A stretch of DNA of 64,000 nt from Zychaea mexicana (Eukaryota > Mucoromycota > Mucoromycetes > Mucorales > Lichtheimiaceae): contig NW_026516681.1 in the NCBI RefSeq assembly GCF_025766255.1, forward strand, positions 310,001 through 374,000, written 5' to 3'. The position numbers were made by a program, and so were the translations under genes. The notes under the pieces are model-generated. The model ran no database searches, was not told the origin of the DNA, and saw only the letters and a program-made list of their open reading frames with translations. Shown in pieces: positions 44,884 through 58,793 of the stretch. Positions within the stretch are counted from its first letter, which is position 1. Each line of letters opens with the position of its first letter.

Positions 44884-47416
44884 ATGACTCTAAAGGATTC
44901 CATAAGACACCAGTCTAGTCACATTACTAATAGCACAATGGAAAAAGACGAAGCAGCGCGGTTGGCTTCTGCTCTCATGGACGTCAAATTGACAGAGCCC
45001 GACATTACAAAGAATCAACAACATAACGCCTTGTTCGATCCTGTTAATCGGATAGACAGCGATGAGTTCACTGACACGACGAGAACACTCAAGGTACGTT
45101 CAACCCTATAATAGGATCAGTTATTCGCACGCCACAAAAGAAGCAAGTGCTCTTCATATCCACATGATAGTTATCTCTATTTTTAACGTCAAAATATCTT
45201 ATCCAGGAAAAATTAATACATGCCACATCTGACGACATACAAGCGCTTGAGCACCTTATGTCTACTCGTTTAGATGAAGGACGTGGAGAGACACTGTTTG
45301 AAATAGGTGTTGAAGGTACTAGGAATTAAGAACTACAAAATAGTAGTATCGGTTAGAACCTGAACAGACCCCAGATTCTTATCTACATCATTCATCAATA
45401 ACAATAGATGACGGTGAGAAAATGACGCTTACAGACGACGAGTATCAGCAAGCCCTGATCACCGTTGGAAAAATTGTTGAGAAGCTGGATGCGGATTTCT
45501 CGACTGTTGAAGAACGAGGGAAGCACAATCAACAACAGCAAGGTATCCTTGCCACTTTGATGATTCGACGGCGGTTAAAGACGGTGGAAGATTTGCTTGA
45601 GATTCGAATAGCCGTTGTTGGCAATGTGGTATGTGCTTATTTTGCATACATGTCGTTGGTTGGAGATACTTTAAGCTTGAAGCAGCTAATAATACACATT
45701 ATATTTAACTTACAGGATGCAGGAAAGGTTGGTAAATGGTGAACATATAGAAAGTATATAGCAATATGGACGACTAAAACAGCAATACACCATACACACT
45801 ATGTAGTCCACATTGCTCGGTGTATTGACAAAGGGTATTCTTGATGATGGTCGAGGGAAAGCGCGGGTCAATTTGTTCAGGTATGGTTCTGTTTTATATG
45901 TGTGCAGATAGTAGGTCCACTTGTTGTGCCACCACTCGATCGGACTCTTATATAATAACATAGACACAAGCATGAGATTGAATCCGGACGAACATCGAGT
46001 GTAGGCGGTGAAATCTTGGGATTCGACTCTAAGTCTCAGCCTGTAATGCATCCAGCTGGAACGGGGCGCAAGCTAACATGGGAAGAGATCTGCACCAAGG
46101 CTACCAAAGTGTTGAGTTTTGTGGATTTGGCAGGTCACGAGAAATATCTCAAGGTGAGGGACATTTTGTGGAAAGAGGAATAGAACAAGGCTTAAAACTT
46201 AGTACGTGTGTATCACTCACATGGAACTTGCCTTGTAAAGACCACCGTGTTTGGTATGACAGGCAGCGCACCCGAATTTGTAATGTTGATGGTGGGGGCC
46301 AACGCTGGTATGATTGGTATGACAAAGGAGCATTTAGGAATCGCGCTTTCGCTCGGTATCCCCGTACTTGTTGTGGTAACCAAAATCGATCGTTGCCCGC
46401 CCAATATCTTGCAAAACACTATCAAGGAACTGGGTACAATCTTGAAGTCCAAATCGTGCCGCAAGATCCCATTATTTGTTGAGACTGACACTGACGTCGT
46501 CATGACTGCTGTAAGTAAACAAAAGTGGATGGTAGAGCTAGAAAAGTTTGGAGGACGAAGAAAGGAGCTAAATACCTTCTGTTTTAGCAAAATTTCGTGA
46601 GCGAGCGTCTCTGCCCGATTTTTCAAATCAGTAACGTCACTGGCCAAGGTTTGGATCTGTTGCGAAACTTCTTGAACATTTTGCCAGCACAGACCAAGTA
46701 CGATATGGAGCAGCCGTTCCACTATGAGATCAACGAAACGTACTCTGTGCCGTTTGTTGGGACTGTTGTGAGCGGGATTATGATGAGCGGCGTGATCCAC
46801 GTGGGTGACAAGGTTTTGATCGGGCCCGACCATTCTGGCAACTTTAACATGACAACCATCAAGGGCATCCACCGCAAGCGTGTGACGGTTCCTGCAGCGC
46901 GTGCAGGCCAGAGCGTAACATTTGCTTTGAAGAACGTTCGTCGCAGCGCAATACGTAAAGGAATGGTGCTGTTGCGGTATGACAAGGATCATCCGCCGCC
47001 CAAGTGCTCGAAGCGATTTGAAGCCGAAGTGTTGGTGCTGTACCATTCGACAACAATCAAGCAAAAGTATCAGGCGATGGTCCATTGTGGTGCGGTACGG
47101 CAGACTGCTAGTATCGTTAGCATGGAAAAGCAGTTATTGCGGACAGGTGATCGAGCAATGGTGGTAAGTGCCGCCAGGGTTGGAGCGTGCGGTTACTGCT
47201 TTCTCCGATATAGTTATTGATAGTATCGTTTGATTTATTGTATATAGCAATTTGAATTTGTCAAGACTCCAGAATACCTTACGATTGGTAGTCGGATGGT
47301 ACGTAGCAGTTTGAAGAAAAGAAAGACTTCATGTGTGCTAACTATCATTTAACGGATAGATTTTCCGTGAAGGTCGAACAAAGGGCATCGGCAAAGTAAC
47401 ACGATTATTGGAGTGA
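44884..47416 (+). CDS. GTPBP1/GTPBP2-like translational GTPase
   Basis: Ten exons: 44884-45093, 45207-45315, 45408-45628, 45716-45727, 45807-45880, 45964-46153, 46241-46510, 46588-47163, 47248-47298 and 47360-47416, giving 589 residues. G1 is GNVDAGKST (178-186), G3 DLAGHEK (263-269) and G4 TKID (319-322). After the G domain come an EF-Tu domain 2-like barrel ([27 protein letters not shown]) and domain 3 ([25 protein letters not shown]). This order is that of GTPBP1, an eEF1A/Hbs1-related GTPase linked to mRNA decay and ribosome rescue. The P-loop residues DAGK are encoded by a separate 12-nt exon. The start at 44884 is the first ATG in frame; Met 44938 has a stronger context and is an alternative. 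Confidence 0.92.
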
Positions 47417-47749
47417 ACTAAAAAGATTGCAGCATCGAAACCAACAAAGCAAAGAAGAAACTGTGTACATATTTTCATTTTGCAGCGACGTAATAAATGA
47501 AAGGAGAACGAGCTAAAAAAAAAGCAAGGGAGAGAATCAATTTACAATTAGAAAAGATGGTAGCAACGGTTGAAAGGAAAAGTAGACAAATATGTAATTT
47601 GCTGTTGTGAAACTTTTAATACAAGTCAAGGGGAGGGAGGGTGGTGGATTGCATGTGCTAATAATAAAAAACAATAAAAATCACTGTCTACCGACGTACA
47701 AAAGCAGCAATATGGGTTGATATTGACTGATTCTTTCTCAAGAAGGTGT
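47417..47749. other. 3' flanks of convergent genes
   Basis: AT-rich, 333 bp between the GTPBP1-like gene and the C2H2 gene. No feature was recognised. Confidence 0.6.
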
Positions 47750-49164
47750 TCAAAATCCATAGCCGATAGTAAATCCTTGGAACACTGCTGCAGAAGAAGC
47801 AGAACGAGAGGTTCGATGAATACGCAAGTGGCGGCGGAGGTTACTGTGGACGCTGAAACGGCGATGACAGCCATCAACAGTGCATATAAAGGGCTTTTCT
47901 CCTGTATGTGAATATGTGTGTGTCCGGAGAGATGACGGTCGGGAGAATCCTTTTCTGCAATAAGGACAAGAATATCGGTGTGCGCCGGATGATGTTGATA
48001 TTGATGTTGTAGTGGTAGCAGCGCTAGTGACAGTACTGCTGCTGTTTTGGCGTCGCGTATTGCTACTGTTTTGGAAGAGATGATAATGCTGTTGATAGAA
48101 TGCTTCGTTATTGACATAAGGATCGCAATGTTGCTGCTGCTCACAATGGTTATCTTTAGAGTCATTTTGTACTGTTGATGTTATTGAAACGTCTGGCATG
48201 TTTGCCGCAGTAGCAGCAGAAGGCGATGACTGAGGAGGTAATGTGACAGAATGTGGTTGAGATGATGACGGTGATGGTGACGCTGGCCACTGGTTTTTGT
48301 TATCAGGTAACTCTGTAAACGAGGAGTAATAAGTGATGTCGGAAAATGAGCGCGAATGGGTTCTCCGGCGCGGCTGCTGAAGTAGAGTAGCTACAGATGA
48401 GCTTGCATTGCAGGAAGAAGAAATGCTGAGCGCCTGCATATCCATGGGAAGCGATGATGTAGGGACCGGTGCAGCAGCAGATGATCTAAATTCGGGCTGC
48501 ATAAGCTGCGGTGGTGGAGGCAGATGTGGGCGTAGCAGTTCTGCTGTAGTACTGGTACTGGTAGCCTTTGAATTGACATGATGATGAGCTCTACTGTTGT
48601 TGTTATAGCTATGGTCATTTCCTCCATAGTAGTAGTCGTCACCAGGTATTGAAGATGGAGAATAACCACTGCTGGTGTTGTTGGGATAGCTGTTGCTGTT
48701 GGTACTAATGCTACTATCCGTAGTAGCTGTTGATGTTGACAGTACTCCAAGACTACGGGTGGGAGCTGGATGCGGCGGCGGCGGAAGCGATGGCAATGAC
48801 ATGTCAATGCCACGGAAAGCCATTGATATTGATGAGCTAGATGTGATATACTCAGACGCATGGCGTCTATGCCCAACAGATAATTGCAGGCGCTTGTTTA
48901 CTGTAGCTCTGCTGTCGACAGTGCTGGTAATGTTATTAGTTGACAAAGTACTTCGATGATGGTGATTATTGCTTGTCGGATAGTCTAAGAATAGTCAATC
49001 CACTCGGTAAATCAGTATAGGCTACGCATTTTGATATTTTACTCTTTCTAGCTTTGTGGCAATCAATATTTTTAATTACCAAATAGCTTCGGTACACCAT
49101 GAAGCATGGTATTGATAGACGGTAAGCTGGGTGGCTCTGGTCTCCGATGATTATGATGACTCAT
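47750..49164 (-). CDS. C2H2 zinc-finger transcription factor
   Basis: Exons 49164-49080 and 48984-47750 give 439 residues. Two tandem C2H2 fingers lie near the C-terminus (about 366-418): one with CPYC and HTYSH joined by the HTGEKPF linker, the second CTVDGC with HLRIH. RPSSLRTHTYSHTGEKPF and RRFSVHSNLRRHLRIH are typical of a fungal two-finger class that includes MtfA-like regulators. The upstream 360 residues are disordered (Ser, His, Gln and Asn runs, SSPSAAT, many dinucleotide-like Ser/Thr stretches) and probably carry activation functions. The first exon begins MSHHNHRRPEPPSLPSIN. It is expected in the nucleus; target genes cannot be inferred. Confidence 0.9.
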
Positions 49165-51319
49165 GTTGCTGGAATACATTCAGATATACCAGAAGCGGTT
49201 CTGAGAGCTGAATGTGGTGTAAAAACAAAAATGAGATAAAATGAAAACGAAGAGAAAGGAGCTCTATAAAAAGGAAAGGAGAGAGAAGAAAACTAAAGGA
49301 TTGGAGTGAATAAGTCCTATCATTGCGAGCACTATTATTTCTACTACTACTAAATTTGTGTAGTAGTACTATCATGCATGAGATATAGCTTCTCGCCTTG
49401 ACTGTTATTTTGTATGCCGATCATTCTTTAAGGTCAATGCAGGGCCTCGATGATGGCACTCTACTACATAATACAAAAATATATAGTTGCTTATACATAC
49501 ATATGAAAAACCTGACCACGTGGATGCATGCATAGTAAGTGGGTTCTCGATTCTCTCTTTTCCATAGTTTTTCGCTATTGTACATAATCGGATCCTGTGT
49601 CATTTAGAGACCCATTAAGGGTAGTCATATATAAGTGTTGCTCTCCTTTTTAATATTAGACCCCTGAGACGAATCATGTTTGGTAAAGTTTAATCATCAT
49701 AAACGAACAGACGGACAGACTCTTACCGTTTATAGATGTGCCTACTATTCATCATCGTTAATACGTTTTATTATATGCTACCTTCTTATACCTCGTCTTT
49801 TCTCAGTTTGTGTGCTTAGTACAATTGTGACTACTATGCATTGGACACTGCATTTTGTTTATCTTTTTTTTTCATTAGGAGGCGGAAGCTCTCATGCCTC
49901 CTCGAAACTGATCCAGGCCACCACCAGGATCGGAAAACCTACTCCCCGGTATCAAGAGAGAGGAACAGGCTCGGCTCGTTTCTTTCATCTCGCTTCCCTA
50001 CTAAACCTTTTTTCTCCCTGTTCTTCCCAAGAGTAGAAAAGCACGCGAAAAAAATAAAATAAAGTGGCGGTGGGTTTTTGTATCACGATTCTTTTTTATT
50101 TTTCTCTCAGACAAGGAGGCAATAGAATCATCATCAGATCATCCAATAAAGAAAAAGTATCGATACCATACATTACAACAAGTGAAACGATATATCCTGT
50201 TGTGTACGGTGTAAGGGTATAAAATGTCAGGGCTCTTGTTTCGATCAATGACGAGATTATTCAAATGGATTGCACGCTGCTTACTCATACTTTGCTAGCT
50301 CTCGCTCGCTTGTTTAGTTTGGCATTAGCGTCGCTATTACAACCCATAACATCGTAGAATTAAACTAAAACAAACATTTATGTAAGTTGCTGCAGTAACA
50401 AACTTAGCCACGTTTTATCCAGCTCATCCCTGTTTCTAGGCACATTAGAACAATCATGATCCTTTCTCCTTCCCGTCTTTTTTATCTATATGTGGGTTGT
50501 TTTGGCTTTTTAAGTTTTCAAGCAACATCATGTTAAGATGCTAACTTGCTCTGTGTGTACTAGCCACAAACTACTATTACTATTGTCCAAAAACCTAAAT
50601 TGTAGTACATTAACGATCAATATAAATGTATCCTTGATTTTTTCCTTGGCACTATCAGTACAGTGATATAGTGATTGAAAACATTGGTTGCCACTTTTTT
50701 TAAGTTCTCTACTAAAATTGTCAATAACGAAAACAACATAGTACGTCAATATCTCCTTTTTATCTAAAATTTGCAACAGAAACCAATTATTCTTTCAGAA
50801 TGCTGCTATTAATACACATACAGTGAGCACTCCAAACCATGTACCCTCATCCCAACAGTTGTTTTTTTATTTACATATCTCAGTATTGCAACTGTTTTTG
50901 TCGTTGTGCATCACTCAAATCAATGATGCTGACACAATCTTCAAAAGGAGAAAATAGGGCCACATCATGCAAAAGCACGAGCGGCCTAAGGCTGACTGGC
51001 AGTGCCAACACTAAATAGTATTTACTATGTGTGGTAATCCGTATAATTGGATAAAAAAAGCTTGCAGCAGCAGCAGCAATGCATACTATGTATAACCCGC
51101 GGGGTTCTGGTATCTTTTGCTTGCTTGCACACACATAATGATACTCGCTGGGCTTTGTATTGTTACATAGAGCTTTTAAAAAGTTTACAGAAATGTACAA
51201 CTGAAGCCTTTTTATTAATTTCTATTAGAGCAACTGTGTCATAAACACAATCCGATCAAAGATTTATATCTTATATATACTTATTTGACCTTGCATGTAT
51301 ATAACAAAATGACAGTTTG
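49165..51319. other. Gene-free stretch
   Basis: About 2.2 kb of AT-rich sequence with frames under about 120 codons and no recognisable motifs. It contains the C2H2 gene's promoter. Confidence 0.5.
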
Positions 51320-51920
51320 GTTTTATTAAATGGGAAGGTATAACTGCTGTAGTCAGTGTAACCTGCATCAGGACCAGCATTGAGTGTGGATCTGTCATAT
51401 TAAGTCAGGGGCCATCCCATCCGCAAACGTTTCACAAGATCAGCATTAAACGCAATTATTTTTGTCTTGTCTGCTACTTTTGCTGCAAGTTCAGGCGAAT
51501 ATCATAGGTGTAGCCACCAGCTCCATACCGTGAACAATCATTTTCATGTCCTATCGTTTAATTTTTTATTGATGTGACTTATTAGCACCAAGCTATTCCA
51601 AAAGCATATGATGCTGTAGTAGAAAATTGCTATTTTCTATATATTTGTAAGATTCCATGAATTAAGAATGGAAATGATACAGATATATACTTAGAAACGA
51701 CTAAGAAGGTTTAACCGGATGGCATTTTTAGCCGCTGTTTCGAAATCTTGAGCAAACTTGGCAACTTCGCCAGCTCATGCGGGATTGTGTAATTTAAACC
51801 GGTGGCAGTGTGTTTTCTTTGAACCTCAATGGCAGAGGCAGAGACACGCTCGCTGTTTTCAGGCATAATATACAAGGTGATACGGCCTGTGATTTCGCAC
51901 CGCCTTTTCATCATTTGGCT
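51320..51920 (-). pseudogene. Decayed Old Yellow Enzyme-type oxidoreductase fragment
   Basis: Pieces of an OYE protein read on the minus strand in shifting frames. They are MPENSERVSASAIEVQ with IPHELAK (about 51870-51760), VAKFAQDFETAAKNAIRLN (about 51770-51710, one frame over), GGYTYDIRLN (about 51520) and a C-terminal part with a stop before YDRSTLNAGPDAGYTDYSSY (about 51395-51330). The region between IRLN and GGYTY (catalytic loop and most of the barrel) is missing. The neighbouring intact OYE gene (52244-53636) is the obvious relative, though the C-terminal wording differs, suggesting an older duplicate or a distinct paralogue. Confidence 0.8.
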
Positions 51921-52243
51921 AGAAGAAGTAGTAAGATTAAACATTGTCATTTTACTGCAGCCCTGAAATCATTCAAGCGGATTATTAGACAACAACCTTA
52001 TATCAGTGTATCTCAAAACTATTCGCGATGAAGCCACTCTTTTAAGTTTAAAACGCTTCTGTGTAATCAAAAATATCTGCGTTGGTAGAGGGACAGTTAC
52101 AGTTGGGACAGAATCATACATACAGATACGTTTGCATGTGTCTTTCTGAGCGCGAAAGCTCAAAGGCATGTGTAAATATATGTAGTTTATAAACAAATCA
52201 TTTTTTTATTATTTAATCAGCAGTGATAACAACGATTGTTGCT
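51921..52243. other. Spacer between the OYE gene and its decayed relative
   Basis: 323 bp of AT-rich 3' flank. No feature was recognised. Confidence 0.5.
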
Positions 52244-55276
<3,033 letters not shown>

Positions 55277-57732
55277 TTACTCGTTCACCCAAGATCCACC
55301 TCGTTTTAACCATTTGCCAAGCAGGACTGCCATGTCGCGTACAACAAATCCACCAACAACGATATCAACAACATCACATATTCTTGTAAGTCGCTGTAAT
55401 ACTACGTCGCACACTGGACTCATGCGTCCAGTATCCTTTTTCATGGCAATATAATGATCCCACCAATCGGCTATATTGTTTAGAGGCATGTCGTTAATTT
55501 TAAGAACTTGTTGGCTTATGCAATGTCCCTAGATCATGAAATATACAGCGCCGACCGAACTTACTGAGTATATGAATCTTGACAAGCATCCGTTGTAATA
55601 CCTCCACATAATTACGATATTGATCCTCACTATATATAAGATTCCTGTCATTAGTTTTCTAGTCTTCCCTCCAGAATTCCTTTTATCAAACACACTTACG
55701 TTTTGGTTAAACTGAAAGCATTCATCCGTTCCACGGACTTGCTCAATTTTGTACCCCATGACATGAAGGCCTGACTTTTCTTGCTGCTGCTGCTACTCCC
55801 AATACTGCCTGCATCATAGTGAGGGGTCATGGTCGTACTTGGGCTAGATGCCGTCGGGTTATCTGCGCTCATGCTATCCCGTTTTAGTTTCTTTGCCAGA
55901 CTTGCCTGCAGTGACTCTACAGCATCCTCCAAAATTTCCAGCACTTTGAGGCTTCCCGTCAAGTCATCCAGCTTGTGCCACTGCTCAAGTTTTGCCAAAT
56001 CATTTATCAGCGTTTCGCACGCAGCAGCCTTCACTTCGACGTTTGGTAAGCGGATATTGGGTTGATTCCACATGTTTTTGGGTATATACAGTCGCGGTGT
56101 AATATATGCGCCCTGATCCATGGATTTTTCAATCGATAAGACCAGGTGTAGCGGCGGTTGGTTGCTGTTGTTTGTTGTCATTGCACCAGTAGCCTCCATC
56201 GGCATCATCACTGAATCTGTACTGTAGGCCATGCCAATCCGATTATGGTTGTTGTGATGTCCAAAGTAGTCCATGGATGATTCGTTGTCGTTGGCGTTTT
56301 GTGATCGCACAAATAGACCTAGTAGTGGTGAAGCACCACTGCTATGGCCGCGTCGCATGGTTGCAGCACCGTCTATACTAACACGTGATAATCGATTGGA
56401 TGATTTCTTGCGTACAGAGGCAAACCCACTACTTGCTGTGGTAGCGGTAGTATTGGTAGTGGTTGTGGTTGTAGTGGTATTGCTAGTGATGCTGGATTGG
56501 CGGATTGGATTATATGTGGATCGCATTGAAGCGTTTGAAGGTTGTTGGCGCAAGCTGCTAGTGCGTTCACCGGCAGCTTCAATTTTTGTGGCCTTGAGTG
56601 GAGGCAAAGTCATGGTTGGTTCACGAGATGCTTGGGCAGAAGTAGAAGACGTGTTAGAAGTAGGTGGAGCTTGTTGATGATGATGATGATTATGATTATG
56701 ATGATCATGGTGTAATGGAGGCGATGCTGTTGCTTCTTGCTGTGGATCGGAGAAAGAGTCGACGGAGGAGGTGGTGGATAAACTAGAAGCGCGCACGGCA
56801 GAAGTTTCTTCGGTTGTATGGACACTGCTGCTCGTGCTTCTTCGGTTTGTAGATCGTGTGGGTGTGCTTTTGGATGACACTGGTGAGGGCGGATCAGTCT
56901 TGTTTGTTGCAGATGTTGTCATGCTGCTCCGTTTGCACTGCTGTTGTTGCTGTTGCAAATGCTTTTGACTCTCTAAAGATGAGGAAGAGGCCATGTGTCG
57001 GATGACAGAGGCATATTGCGGAGCACCGGTCTGCCGGGTTGAGAATTTTCGTTTGGCGGGCTTGGATAGCCATGATTTTGCATCATTTTCGTCCTCCTCT
57101 TCCTCCTCTTCTTCCCCGTAATATTCATTCAAAACTTGGGTCGCTTTCTGCTCTTCTTCGTCAAACGTTTCATACAGGTCGTCGATATCGGATTTGGGCG
57201 AGATCGTACTTAGTAATCGTATACGTTCGGAATACGAGTCGTGCTACAGAAACGACAATAGAAAGCTTATAGTTTGAGCAAAAGCGGAGGAGTAAAAAAA
57301 CCAGGTACAAAAGGAGCATATCGATGAGACTACTACAACTACTACTGCTAATAATAATAGCAATGATAATAGGAAGGAGAGAAAAAGAGAGAGGGACAAC
57401 GGCAATACTGCTATTTACTAGCAGTTGCTTGCCGGCTGATAGACTCTCCTACGCTCTCCAGATATATATATAATCAAACTTACAATTTCTTGAAGTCGAC
57501 GCCGGTCACTGCCTTTTTCAACTGTGGTCAGTACGCGATTCAGAAGCGAGATTGCCTCGGAATAAGCATCAATGGCCCCGACGACGTCGTTGGAAGAGTC
57601 GCACATGACAGCAGAATTGGCCTTTTGGAGAGCGGTGCGTAGAATGACTTTGGACATTTGTTTCGATGGAGGCTGTTGTGGGGTGGGTGTAGGTGGAGAT
57701 GGTGGATGCAAGGTCGACATGCCCTGGGTCAT
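55277..57732 (-). CDS. MIT-domain protein with long disordered centre
   Basis: Exons 57732-57484, 57243-55700, 55629-55565 and 55506-55277 give 695 residues. The N-terminal MIT (microtubule-interacting and trafficking) three-helix bundle lies around residues 22-90: LRTALQKANSAVMCDSSNDVVGAIDAYSEAISLLNRVL, then HDSYSERIRLLS. MIT domains bind ESCRT-III tails. Next come an acidic run (EEEEEEEDEND) and about 300 Ser/Thr-rich disordered residues. A conserved-looking C-terminal half follows, with YIPKNMWNQPNIRLPNVEVKAAACETLINDLAKLEQWHKLDD and WWDHYIAMKKDTGRMSPVCDVVLQRLTRICDVVDIVVGGFVVRDMAVLLGKWLKR. I do not recognise that C-terminal domain by name. The start Met at 57732 is the first ATG in frame. 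An endosomal or septation role is inferred only from MIT. Confidence 0.82.
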
Positions 57733-58793
57733 CAACTCGAAATTATGTCTTGGGAGGTTCACAAGATGATAAAACGCTGTGAGTGCTGAATGCTGTGGTG
57801 TGCTGTGATAGCAGTTGCGTTGTGGAGAGGAAGAGGAGGAGGGGTGGGGGCGACCTCTATTGTTTGTTGTGAATGTCGAAGGTTGTTTGAACTAGGTCGC
57901 TGCTGTCTGTGCAAAGGTGCAAAAAAAAAAAAAAGAAGTGTTGAACACTGCGTGGTGCGGGGAGTATGTTGGTTGGTGTTGCCCAAAAAATAGAGAGGCC
58001 GCCCTGGATTGAATTTAACCCAAATGAAATACGAGCTACTTTACAAAATTCTTGTCATACACTGATATAAAAGCGGTAAAGCACGGATGGAGAGCGCAAG
58101 AGAGAAAGGGGGGGGGGGAGTTCGCTTGGAGCTTGAGTAAAGAAGTGAGTGATCCAATAAGCCAATACACAAAGACGCAATGGGCCAGAAAGAGTGCTCA
58201 AAGGAGAGGAAAAGAGAGAGTTTCTGGGTTGTCTTTCTTCTCTCCTTATTTCCCACAGCACCATCGCCATCAGCAGATACTACACTGCTAACAGAGTCAC
58301 CAGAAGCATGGTTGTTACAACAGCAAACCCAGCTGTCAACCTACGGCTTCTACCTCAACATCGTGGTGCGCTCTCCTTTTCGTGAGTGTATAAACGGCTC
58401 ATATACGCACACGCTCTTCGGCAGCGTCGTTTTTTCTTATGTGGGCACTGCCTTTCTGGGCTGCTTTTCTTTGGGCTCCCCCTGCATGATAGCCATTTGG
58501 AGAAGTGAAAGCGAAGTGTAAAAACGCCTCTCAAAACACAGCACCAAGTGGAAAGGCAAACAGAAAGAAGGTTTCCATGGATAGAGCGATTGCCCACGTA
58601 CGCACTACCCACACAGGCAGGCAGGTAGGCAGGCATATATATGACATCAACAATCATGCATTGAGGCGCCTGAGAAAATAATCGGGCCCAAGGTAAAATG
58701 AATAAATAAACTAAAATACAGGCGCATCCTCTTCCTTTCTTTCTTTCTTGTTTTACTCACCTTCTCCATTTCCCTGTATTGAAGACTCTAATC
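57733..58793. promoter_or_regulatory. Divergent upstream region of the MIT-domain gene and PCK1
   Basis: About 1.06 kb between head-to-head starts, with poly-A and poly-G runs and CT tracts before PCK1. Frames through it are low in complexity. No specific binding sites can be claimed. Confidence 0.45.

Noticed and set aside
46213..47085. 290-codon minus-strand frame
   Set aside because: Antisense shadow of the GTPBP1-like exons; the sense strand carries clear G-domain motifs.
56273..56968. Plus-strand frames opposite the MIT-domain gene
   Set aside because: Shadows of Ser/Thr-rich triplet-biased coding DNA.
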